Translations under genes and position numbers: made by a program
Shown here: piece by piece, positions 12,790-25,600 of the stretch
How the letters are laid out: the number at the start of each line of letters is the position of its first letter
How positions within the stretch are numbered: position 1 is the first letter of the stretch
NCBI GenBank assembly: GCA_949825025.1
Contig: OX463779.1
Location: 47,365,784-47,429,783, forward strand
Reading direction: 5' to 3'
Length of the DNA: 64,000 bases
Source: Siphlonurus alternatus
Lineage: Eukaryota; Arthropoda; Insecta; Ephemeroptera; Siphlonuridae
The notes under the pieces: model-generated
What the model was told of the DNA's origin: nothing
Seen by the model: only the letters and a program-made list of their open reading frames with translations
Databases searched by the model: none

Positions 12790-12817
12790 ATAGAGGTATG
12801 TTTACATGGCGTTGTAG
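12790..12817 (-). repeat. 28-bp second copy of the ETFDH stop-codon region
   Basis: Matches 13256-13283 at 26 of 28 positions. That segment contains the last Tyr-Asn-Gly-Met codons, TAA and 12 bp beyond. Here the Gly codon reads GCC (Ala). See findings. Confidence 0.8.
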
Positions 12818-12933
12818 TCACTAACTCCCTGATGGCAAGTCGAGATTTACACTGCTTGTCACATTTAATTAGGTTTTCATCGTGTCTTCGTTCATTGCTT
12901 GACTGTTCGCTACGAAGGATCTAACGGAGAAGC

Positions 12934-13192
12934 GACCTCAAAATTTTCTATGATAGATATTTTTTTTTAGATTTTTTAGAGTACGGGAACTATTTTTAAA
13001 AAATTACTGAAAGTACAGAGAGAATGACGTCTCTCTTAATAAAAGGTTAGGACCTAAAATGGGCGTGAGTTCGAGCTCGACCTCGGCAAAACTTTTTAGC
13101 AATACTTCCCGGTCTCCAAAAAATTAGAGTGGCATAACTTTGCACCCTCTATCCATTTTTGCATTCAAAATTTTTGAGGTCGATACTCTATT
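12934..13192. mobile_element. Palindromic element, family A, in the ETFDH 3' flank
   Basis: Begins GACCTCAAAATTTTC and ends GAGGTCGATACTCTATT, with TTAGAGTACGGGAACTATTT and GGTCTCCAAAAAATTAGAGT as mirror interior. It lies between the two 28-bp repeats, 76 bp past the stop codon, so it may be transcribed in the 3' UTR. Confidence 0.7.
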
Positions 13193-13267
13193 GGTCCGAC
13201 CCGAGTCTTTCCAAGCATCTCCGATCATAAACTAAATAAATGTGACGGCTAGTGTATAGAGGTGTGT

Positions 13268-13431
13268 TTACATGCCGTTGTAGGCAGGTCCACCACCCCC
13301 CTCGGGCACCACCCAGTTGATGTTCTGCGCCGGGTCCTTGATGTCACAAGTCTTGCAGTGGATGCAGTTCTGAGCGTTGATCTGCAGACGCATGCCTTCA
13401 CCTTCCTCCACGGGAACGTACTCGTACACAC
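13268..13431 (-). CDS. ETFDH: ETFDH exon 11 (iron-sulfur cluster, stop)
   Basis: Residues 551-604. Contains [13 protein letters not shown], then [17 protein letters not shown] with C573, C576 and C579, and the C-terminus [10 protein letters not shown]. Acceptor TTGTTTCAG|GT in phase 1, matching exon 10. The 3' UTR is not defined. An ATTAAA-type signal (TTTAAT on the plus strand, 12864-12869) is one candidate. Confidence 0.95.
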
Positions 13432-14985
13432 CTGAAACAAGAACCAACACGTCAGTATTACATTAGGACACGTCAGCTAAAATAATAACGTATTGTGATT
13501 GTTTATTTCAACTTATTCAAGTTTCAGATTCGCCTAATAATTTTGTGTACGTTCTATTTCGAGTATTGAGGACATAAAGGATCAATAGATGGCTCTGTGC
13601 ACAGAAATTTTAATTGTTTTATTCAAGGATAAGGCTATACCTTAAATGGGAGAATCTCAAAAACAATAAAATTTATATAAAAGGTATCACTTATGACGTT
13701 GATTTATTTTTTAATATTTGTCTGGAGACATGTGATAACCTGATAACTAATTAATTAAGGTGTTTACAATTCTGTAAAATTAAGCTGTGGCTGCTGGTAG
13801 AGCGTTTACATGATTTTACAATGTTAATCAGATACAACAATCCTCGTTTGATTACGTAGTTCCAATTCTTACCACCAGGTTTTCCATCAAGCTTTATGGT
13901 CCCAATAGAAAAGTTTTATACAATAGGATAATGGACAACCTACATGAAAATTTTTATTGCAGAAATAGAGGGTACCAAATTATGTTATTATATGAATTTT
14001 TTCAAATATTTTTGAAACCCAGAACTATTTTTAAGTAATTATTGAAAGTGCGGCCACACTCCCTGGAGGCATCAATAGGCGTCTAGGTCCTATCCTTTTT
14101 ATTAAGGATTCAGGGATGCCAACTTAACTTACAGAACTTTCAATAATTATTTAAAAATAGTTCCGGGTCTCAAAAAAATATGAAAAAATTCAGAGTAGCA
14201 TAATTTGGTGCCCTCTTATATATACATTTTTGCAATAAAAAAATTTTCAAGTAGGTTGTCCATTGTGTAAAAATATTATTTTGCATTACTAATAGATTGT
14301 CCCTCGTCCGCAATAATAAGCTATCTTCTACATCAGGTGAGCGCAATTTAAGAGCTGGTAAATCGGTGTAAAATTAAGTTCATATAATTGCGCTCATCTG
14401 AAATAGCAAATAGATCATTATTGCAACGATATCATGGTAGACAGATAGCTCATTATTCCGGTCGAGAGACGAATATATTTTACAAAAAAGGCAATTTCTT
14501 AATTGAGACTATCAAGTGAACGTAAGACAGCTACTGGAGAAACGAATCATTAGAACACGCATTTTTTCTAAGTAACGTAAATTAGGACATTTTAAATAGT
14601 TTTTAATTACTGTTATATTGACAAACACTATAAAAGGAACAATTTAATGTTTCCAGTATGAGACTGTCAGTGCTGGGAGATTTCACTTGTCTGAGTGCCT
14701 AAATACGAAAACAGAGAACTTGACAGGGAATTACCCGAGCGTCTCTATTTCAAACAAACAACAACCCATTTAATGAAAGAAAAATACAAAGTTTCATTTT
14801 CCCAGAAACAAGAAGGAAAATTTGGTCGACTCGAATTTCAGTGAATTATTTGGCGATGTTTATTCATTCGTTCATTCTTAGAAATTGGAAAGTATAATGA
14901 GCACCTTACTTGTTAGTAAATAATTATATATATATATATATATTTATTTATTTATTTATTTATTTCTCATGTGGCTGTACATAAT

Positions 14986-15038
<53 letters not shown>

Positions 15039-16854
15039 GAGCAATCCAAGATGACAAAGAGGAAAATATAAATAATATTATTTTTACATCTCTGTTTCCG
15101 TTTGAAAGAACTTTTATAATATAAAACTATAAAATATAAAGAATATATCTTTTCAAAATAATAATGATAAAACTTTATAACAAAATTCTATATTTATATA
15201 AAAGTAAAAATCAATAAAATCTCTTCTTTAGTGATGGCACGTATATAACATTATAGAGTTGATTGTTGTTTATGTTTACGTGAGACTGGAGGGGAGGTAC
15301 AACCTGCTCGCTGCAGAAGGAGGGGAGGGAGAGAGAGAAAGTGGAGGGCAAGATTGTGTTAAAACACATTAGGAACAATGACAAAAAAATTAATAAAATA
15401 AAATAATTTTTTCTAAGAGTTCTATCGTATACTGTTCTATATTCTTAGAGTATTTAAGGGTAAGATATAAAGGAACAGCTGATTGACATAGTCCCATTTA
15501 ATTAACATGTAAACCTTATAGTATAAGCTCATAAAATTTCTGATTTTTTTTTTAGAGACAGTCTTTAGCACCAAGAAGTTGTAGAACAAATTTCAAAACA
15601 ATCGGACGATCCAATTTTTTAGAATTAATTTCTTACAGTTAGTTTAGCTCTCCATGGGAAAGCCCTATACTGAAAATTTAAAAAAAATAGTATCGTCCAA
15701 TTACTTTGAAATTTTTTCTGAAATAATTTTTTGGTGCTAAAAACAGTAAGAACTGTAAAAAAAAAAAAAGCACAGAATTTTTATGAGGTTGCTAAGGTAA
15801 AGAGGCAAAGAAAAAAAAAACTTATACACGTTGGCTAGTATGTGCAATCTAGCCCACCTCAGCACTGCCTACTTGCCAGGGGCATGACGTCAGCGCAATC
15901 TCTACAAGAACCAGAGAGTGAATAGTATTCTATTGTGTTACATAAATATAAGCTCTTCTCTCTGGTGCGATATTTCTCTAGTTGGAACACGCAAGGGTGC
16001 TACTAATGCAATTCTGCTGCACACTTCAATGCATTTGCAATAGTCTTATATATAGGTGCATTTCCATGGAGCGGGGAAATCGAGAAAATCGCGTGCCGCA
16101 ACCAATCAGAGACTCGGATGTCATCAATTTGAGGGGAGCGATTTTATCGCCAACATGACCGCCATACGAGATTAAAGGTGCATTTCCATGGAGCGATGTC
16201 AAGCGGGGCGAGAAAAACGCACTTGCTTCAATCTCGAATGGCGGTCATCTTGGTGTTAAAATCGCTCCTTGCAAGGTGATGAAATCCCGAGCCTCTGATT
16301 GGCTGCGGCACGCGATTTTCTCACTTTCCCCGCTCCATGGAAATGCACCTTAAAGCAAGTGCGCTTTTCTCGCCCCGCTTGACATCGCTCCATGGAAATG
16401 TACCTTAAAACAAGGAGAGCGGTAGCTTGCACCAGCTTAAATATCACTCTGGAGAAAAATCAACTTCGCAAAAGAGGGAAAGTTTTATTGATGTTGCAGC
16501 AAGAAACACCAAAAAAACTACTGCGCAGTGGCTTATTTATAAGAACTCTAGCACCTTCGCACACCTGTAAGCTCTATAACAACAGTTTTTTTTTTTTGAC
16601 TTGAGCTTTAATAGCACTCATTAAGAATAATGGCAACCTTATTTACAGCTACAACTTTAATACTTTTGTTAATGAAAATTTACTAAGGTTTTAATTTTTA
16701 AGAGTATAGAACAGCTTGCCATTATTGTGCAATATAAGGGTAAACCAAACTAAAAAAAAACTTTGTACTCCACAAAAGTACTAGAGTTGACATAAATTTC
16801 ATATTTTGTTCGCTCTCTCCTTGTCTAATTCCTTCCTATTTTGTAACAGAAAGA

Positions 16855-16914
<60 letters not shown>

Positions 16915-17526
16915 AAACGAAATTACGTCTTCTTTCCTCGTATTGATCATAAAATGTTAAAAATACTGTCTCCATTTCATCCTCACTTTGAGCGAGGTGG
17001 AAATAAGATGTGTTTCAGAGGTAAAAAGACGTTGTAAGATTAGGTTTAGACGTGTAAAGGATGAGTTAAAGATATCATTTTTCAACTAAGCTATATTTTT
17101 ATTATTATATGAAAATACCTTCAACAATTCTAATTGCTTTGTTCTCTGAAGTTTCAATAATATAATATGTATATGATAAAAGCATTGTATTTTATTGAAA
17201 TGAAAGAGGAATTTGCAAACTGCATCAGCTTTTAAAAGGAGAGATGAAAATAATAGAAGCAGTTCAAAGGAATATCCATCACAGTACATATTTCAAAATT
17301 GGCTTATTTTTTTTTGTATTATGGTGGAAAATAGGATATATTTACTCTGCTACGAATTTTAGTGAGGCATGCAAAGTTTCCAGCGCTATCGATTTTTAAC
17401 TTTCTGAGTCACATTTGGGGATGTCGACATTTGTCGAAATCAGCACTCAGATATTTCACGTGTCGTAACAGAGTGCAACACTTTAGGAACTAAATAAATG
17501 AATAAATAAATAAATGAATAAACAAA

Positions 17527-17601
<75 letters not shown>

Positions 17602-19628
17602 ATATCACAGAGAGAGTAGAGCAGTGATTTACTGCCACATGTATAAATTTTACATATATGCAGTAAATCACTATTTAACTATGGACTATAATTTTAAAAT
17701 AACATAAAATATATTGTCTGTAACTATTAACTCTTTGGCTTATTTTCCTACATGAACTGTCCTATATTAACCTAAACAAATATCTATTTTGATGTATTGC
17801 TTGTAGTAGAAATGGATTGAATAAAGAATTTTGAGTAAGTTAAGACCGTACACTTTGCTCCTAAAAGAAAACTTATATCGGCCTACTGAATATAAATTTA
17901 GGCTAATTACTGGTACAGTCGTCGCCTTAGAAAATTTCCCTTGTAAATCAGAATCACCATGCTTCGTAAGAATAACAAAGAGTTAACAAGGCTGCAAGTG
18001 AGAAATTTTCAAAGGCAACTAGTGTACAATCATATGTATTGATAACAAAATAAAGTTGCGCTCAAGAGCTTTACCCGCCGCGGTAATATATTTTCGCGCC
18101 GGATGAAAAGATAAGAGGTCACAAATTTTACCGCGGCGGAAAAAAAGTCACGAAAAGCCGCGGACTAAGGACGACGCAATATTGGTGCCTCTTTGAGTGC
18201 AGTTAAACTCGGCTAAGCTGGGCGGTTGGCCTAAAATTTGGGGGCATGGAACACTAAAGATGCCATTTTTAGCAAAAGAAAACATAATTTTTTACTTTTT
18301 TCTTTAAATTTTTTCTAACAAATTAGGTGCATTTTACAGTTTTTTTTTTTTATATATTTAAGCTCACCATATACATATAACAAGCACGTATAGTCTTGTG
18401 ATTATGGTATATATATTATACCTATCAATTAATTAGTAACCAAAAAAAAACGACGGTGAAAATATTTATAAGCACGTAGGTATATAATATTTACATTATG
18501 TATAGTTTACAGTTGATCCGCTATATTTTACATTAAATTATATATCATCATAAATTATGTACTTAAAGCACGTATAATATAAAGTATAATAAATGTTTCA
18601 CATCCTTTAAAACGATAATATAAAATATTAGGATCATATTCCAAAGTAATAATATTTCATGTTGGATGATAAAAGTTAATTACCATTCTGAATATCATAG
18701 CCCATTAATTTGTAAACTAAAACTTTAGCAATTACCAAAACTTTAGAATAAAGATTTGTCTATTAAATTTAAAATAGTATCAAAACTCACTTAGAATATC
18801 AAAATAATACTTTCGTAACTTGTTGTTTTTAATTATTAAATTAACTCTTCAGACTCGCATAATTGTCAAATTATTGTTTGTAATTATCAATTTAGACCAG
18901 ACTTAACCCTAGCATTACCTTACTTTTGTCACACGCTTTACCAAGGTAGGGGGTGGGGGGTTTAAACGACTCGCTATTTCAATCACATGTTAAAAAAAAA
19001 AGTTAAAGTTTTTTCCTCACTATTTTTTTTTGCGGAAATACATTGCTGGGTGTCTAATTGAAGATTACAAATTTTTTCAGAATTTTTGGGGCAATATTTT
19101 ACACCTTTTTCTCGCTTTTTTAAAGATTTGCGGGTCGTAAATCCCCTCCCCCTTAATAATGTTAGGGTTAATCACACATTCAAATTGAATTGGAACGATG
19201 ACAATAACATTAATATAATATCGACTTCCTATATAATGGTAATAGAGATATAATGGAGAGAAATCAATAGTCCTGTGAACAAAATATTTCAAATAATATA
19301 AGGGATAATAATATTGCAATATATAACATATAGCTCTTTTAGTATTATAGTATGGTATATAAACATCGTCGTTCCTATTTTTTTTTCTCGTTATAGAATT
19401 GGGAAAAACGATTTAACGTTAAGTATGCTGTAGACTATATTACGATTGCTGAGTAAGGTTGAAAAGAGGGCTATCAAATTTTACACACCTCTGTTGCCAT
19501 GCAGGGCGGGGTTATATGAACGTGCTTATCCACGTGCTGGCCACGTTAAGTACTGTACATAAAAATACTATACGGAGTTTACTTTGGCAACACGAAAGTA
19601 CTTTTACTCACAACTCTCTCTACGCAAC

Positions 19629-19659
<31 letters not shown>

Positions 19660-22600
19660 GTGCTGCACGTGCGAAATGACGTTTTATTTATATTTGACTT
19701 CAGTAGCATCTACAGTCAAATTTACATAATATTCCTTCCGGAAGTAGCCGGTTTCTGTCCTTCCTATTCACATTTGCATTTTGAAATTATAACTACAGTT
19801 TCGTAAGAAGAGTACTAACATATTTGCAAATTTTCCAAGACTTAGACGTAAGCAAGACGATCAGAGTCCTCTCACTTCCGGTTACTTCCGGCGGGAATTT
19901 TAAATTAATTTGACTATAGCGTATATTTGGTTACCATGGTGATATAACTCCCGAGATACTAATAATATAAAGAAGAAAAACGCCCACTCTGTTGGTATTA
20001 TATATATATACACAGGACTACCAACTTTACAGTAGTATCAAATTGAATGCAAGAAAGAGAAACTTCTTTTTAGGGGGGGGGGGAGGAGAATGCATAATAA
20101 GGCTTGAGAAAATAAGAAGGGTTGGTTTGTTATTTCTTTACTTGTGAAATATATCATGCTTTAAGATTGCTTTGTATCTTTCCTCCCCTGTAACTATGTT
20201 TCCCTTCTAACACTTGTGTTTCCTGACTGTGTATTTTTTTTACGTAATCAGGGAGAAATTTATCAAACATAAATCTTGTCAAGAAAATAAACTTGAAAAT
20301 TTTCTTCCTTTATTATATTCTCGTAGTAGAGTATTATTAAGATAAAACCTTCACACAGTAAAACAAGAAAATTATTGTTGCGTGAAAATAACTTTGTTTT
20401 TAAACAAAAAAAGGATCTTGCATTTTCATTGATTATTTAAGTAAAAGATACGAACTTTTTGGTTTTCTTTTAGCAAAAATAATGAGACAGACCATAAGCA
20501 ACCACTCAACATTAATCCTTTGTAAAAGCTTTTGTTTTATTCAAGGAAAAGATGTTGTTGCAGTTTTAAGAACTTCTTATAAAAGACAAAAGAGAATATA
20601 AAATACGAATTAAGAAGGCAGTGAGAAAATGTTTTTATAACACCTTTAAGAGCGTGCTAACTTTGCTCGATTGCTAAAGAGTAATTTGTCCGTGAATTAA
20701 CACCAAAGATTATATACCTGCATGCTATATGGACCTCAATATATAATCCATATTACACCTACAATTAATAACTTATAAGCTTGATCTCAATTTGTATAAT
20801 CGTTATAATACTACAGATTTATCGTCTAAATATGTAAAACTAGTTTGAACGGAATGCAAATAAGTCATAGCCTGTAGATTATCAGACATGTTAGATTATA
20901 AGACTTGAAATAATTGATTAAAAATATCAACTATTCGTATAAATTAATTATCATTGAAGTTTATTTTATTTGTCCAAGCTGCCCATAAAAAATGTCCTTT
21001 TTATTCACGCGAGGAAGAATTAATTATTAAAAACAAAAAAAAATATATTTTCTTTACACTTTATAAGTAAATATGTATACAATTACTTTGTTACAGAACA
21101 TAACAAATAACTTCGATCAATTTCCCAATGTTATGACGCACCTACAGGTGTTATAAACTACAACTGTCTCTATGTTCTGTATATAAAAAACAATTTGTTG
21201 CATATTACCCTACAGTTAATATAGGTCTGTTCGTAAATACACAATCAGAAAGAATAGATTATTTTTCATGAACCTTATGTTCCATGCATGTACAGAAGGT
21301 TCATCACAAATAATCGATTTTTTCTGATTGTGTATTTACGAACAAACCTAATAACAATAAGTTTGATGCGAGCTGAAGAAATTGTTTATATTACTTCAAT
21401 TTTATGAAGTATATAATTATGCTTAATAAATATAATATATAATGGAGTATCGACCTAAAAATTTTATTACAGAAATGGATAGAGGGTGTAAAATTATGCT
21501 ACTCCGATTTTTTGGAGATTTTGTAGAGTCCACAAACTATTTTAAAAAAATGCTGAATAAAAGTACAGAGAAAGTGAAGACTTTCTTAATAAAAAGATAG
21601 GACCGAAAAAGGTATGTGGGTTCAAACCCGACCTCGGGAAAACCTTTTTTTAGCAATACTTCCTGCATGGTCTCTAAAAAAGCTAAAAAAAATCATAATG
21701 GCATAACTTTGCACTTCTCTATACATTTTTGCAGTAAAAAAATTTGAGGTCAATTATAATTATTTATACTATATTTTTATGCAGCCTATATAATCCACCA
21801 TTATATAGCTGACGAATTCTAGAAGCAATGTTACCCATAATAAGAAAGTTGTCGGGTATTTTCGTTATAAATTCGACTCCAGCGATGAGGCAATACTTTT
21901 CAAACTGCCTATATAATTAAAATTGCAACATACTGTTGTATACTAATCAATTTCATGGCTGATCAAAATATGAATATGCTAAATAGCCAAAAATTTACAA
22001 TGTTTACACACATTAAAATCATAATTAATGTAAATTAATACAAATTTATGTAAAATAACACAAGATAAAAAATCAAACATGACAACTTCCTCTCTCTCAA
22101 CAAAAAAAACTTCAGTTTAAATCTATTATTAAACGAGGTCACAGCAAAACAATTGCCACACGACAACATAATTAATTAATTCATATCATTTAATACAATA
22201 GCGTGTCGTGTTATATATATAATAATAATTTCCGTCAAGCAATAGTGCGTGTTTTAGAATGATCTGAAGACATCAAAAAATCCCTTCTCACCCCATTAAT
22301 CATAGTAATTGTTAAGCTAAATTTCTGTTATTTAACATTACAAATCTACTATAATTGAATAAAGCTATAGCAGGTATAATGTAAATATATGAAGAAAAAA
22401 ATAAATCGATTTTTCACTAACGATTTTATAAATAAATAAAATATCTGATACGCACCAATGAAATATAAAGAGAATTCACTGGAGAGCTATTATATATCAC
22501 CATGAAATAAAGTAAAGTAAGCAAATGCTTACTTTATAACAAAGTGCTATTATACACAGTGGGTAATAAACTTATATTGAGTAAAACTAACTACTATGAT

Positions 22601-25600
22601 TACTCATGGAAAATGTATAGTTATATAAATAGGGAACTGTATTTCAAACATAAATAATATATTTTTCATTCTATTTTTTTCATATATCTTATCATTTATC
22701 ATGTAAATTTGATGCACTGTATAATTTTAAAACATCTCAACCGAAATACCACAAAGAGAGATTCGAGAGAGGGAGAGAGAGAGAGAGAGGAGGGAGAGAG
22801 AGAGGAGGGAGAGAGAGAGGGAGGAGAGAGGGAATACGAGAATATTTACACACCAAAAAACGCCAGTTTGCGTAGTTTTCAAAGGAAAAGAGAATAATAT
22901 AATTTATTATATTTTTTAACTATATATTAAATATAAAATAGAACTTAAAAATTTATTGAATCACACCATATATTTTATTTAATTGATCACAATATACTAT
23001 AGGGTCTAAAGTTTATTTTCCAAACTATGTTAAAAAAAAAAACTAGATAGAGTAAAAAAAGGACTTCGTTTTCACACTTGTTGGATCGAGTAAGACTTTT
23101 TTCCTAGATAACTTTAGATGGTATATAAAGGGAGAAAAGTAACATATGAAACGACGATCTGCTGGCCTTGCTTGCTTGCAGAGTGACATTCATTTTGTTG
23201 CTCCGTGGTCCCCAGGGGGAGGGAGGAGGAGGAGGGGGGGGGCACATCTGCATATCAAAGGCTTTCCCCCTCAGTTGATGCTTTTTTTCTCTTCCCCAGC
23301 CTATCTACGTAGCAGTGAGAACTAACTCGATTACCAGCACTCAAATGCCTAGCGGTGACTCTCAAATTTGCCAAAAGCAACGTCTCTTCTTAACATACAA
23401 ATTTTTATAATATTAAATATGTATGATATTTTTTTTTTCTTCTCTTTCATAACAATGAAAAATGTTTTGTGAAGAAAGAACATATTTTTGTTTTATAATA
23501 ACATAATGTAACAATTTTATTTTTTATAAATCACGATTTAGAATGAATATTCAAAACCTTCCTGATTTGTTTTATTGCATATTTGCTTAGAGGACTTTTG
23601 AGTTAAGGTAGAGATAACGTCGAACAGCTGTTCGACGTAATCCCCTTTGATTAACATGTAAACCTTAGCAAATTGACAAAAATTCTGAAATTTTTTTGAG
23701 AGGCAGATATTAGTGCCTAAAAGCCATAGCAAAAGTTTCAAAAACATTTAACGAGCCGATTTTTTTAAATTAATTTTTTAGTTTGGCTCTCCATGGGTAA
23801 GCCCTATGCTGAAAATTAAAAAAATTAATTAAAAAAAATCGGCTCGTTAAATCGTTTTGAATTTTTTTCTATGGCTTTTAGGCACTAATATCTGCCTCTC
23901 AAAAAAATTTCAGAATTTTTGTCAATTTGCTAAGGTTTACATGTTAATCAAAGGGCGTTACGTCGATCAGCTGTTCGGCGTTATCTCTACCTTAAATATA
24001 TTATTATATTGTTATTTTTTTTTAACCCTCTAATACCCTCACAATCGAGGGGAAATATACTATGACGTCATAATCATGCACCGTCTTTCCCTATATGCTT
24101 ATGTTATGTATGTTAAATATTTAAATGACTATGACGTCACAACGTTTTGCAGCACTATATTAAGGACGTTACAGAGTTAAAAAAAATATTGACAATACAT
24201 AATAACTCGAGGTCCTCTCATAATACAAGAACTGCAAATAATTCGCACTTAGAGAAACAAAACAAAAATTTCTTTCAGAAATCAATTTTGGTTAGTGGAT
24301 TTAAATTATTTAATACACTACCCCGAAATATTAAAATAACTAATGATGTTAAATGTTTTAAGCGTAAATGTGTAAAAGTTATAAAATGCAGTATGTACTT
24401 AAAAAGTAAAATATTATTGATATTTTGGTGTTTTTATTTATTTAAATTGATGTTATTAAGCATAAATTGTGTACAGATACAATTAAACATAAGTAAATAG
24501 ATAAATATACATATATAGACATAGAAACATAGACACAAAATTATGGAACAAAATTAAAAATTTCTAAAAGTTTTTATTTATGATGATGAATTAACGATAT
24601 TACGATAATATTAATAATTAATAACAAACTTTGTAATATTATGTGTAATAATTATGTGAATCTGCTTTCTGATGAATGTTGTATTTAAAATATATATATC
24701 TGTATTATAGTTTTTACTATATATAAAAATACTATTTACTATTTATTATTATTCTATTCAAATATGCAAAAAATAATAAATAAATACACAACAACGAAAA
24801 TCACGAAGGTTGTGAACAAAGAAGAAAGTTTAGATTGTCACTATGAAAGAGGAAAGGATGATATCATCTCACTAATCAGCTCCAAGCAAGCAGACTACAC
24901 AATATTCTGTAACCCAACGCGCCCAATTAGTGTTGGGATGATGCCTCAAGCCCTGCTGTTGTATCTTTTAACTAGTAACCCAAGTTAAGGTTAAACCACG
25001 TCAAGCTAACAAACTACAAGATTACATTTTAAAAATTTAAAAGTATTTTCAACAAACTTTTTTTTTAAGAATCTATATATTACACGGTGTCTTAAAATAA
25101 GTATGTGAACTTTTGAGGAATGTTTTTAAACAAAATTTAATTAACTTTTGTTACGAATACTTTCAAAGATTAAAATGCGTAAACATTATTTTCAGAACTT
25201 TGCCCCTGGATGTTATGCAACTTTTTCAGCACCAAAATGCAGCGGGTTGCATTACAGCAGGGGACGTCAATAAGCCACCACAGGTATTTGTAATAATTAA
25301 TCAATACAGGTAACCACATAATCCTCTTAATTTATTGGATTTAGAGTGCAAAAACAAAGCTACAAATAAAATAATCAACTAAATAATGTAAACAATTTAT
25401 GTTGTGGTTGTTGCAAAGTAAATATACCACCGGCGGTATATTTTTTATCAATGAATTAACAATTCTCATGGCTTAATTCAAAGCAATTGTGGAAAACTAC
25501 TAAAGCGGAAACAATAAAAAAATATTTTAATTTTATAGGATTTATGAAGCAATATTGTGAACTAAATTTTTTGAAACTTTACAACAAAATATCAGTTTCC

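Larger units (their letters stand above)
17086..21218. other. Intron 10 stretch between repeats
   Basis: Apart from the listed microsatellite, family H hairpin and the 19713-19917 element, mostly AT-rich unique sequence. 18060-18190 has a small GC-rich block with CCGCCGCGGTAA and TTACCGCGGCGG as a possible inverted repeat. Confidence 0.5.
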
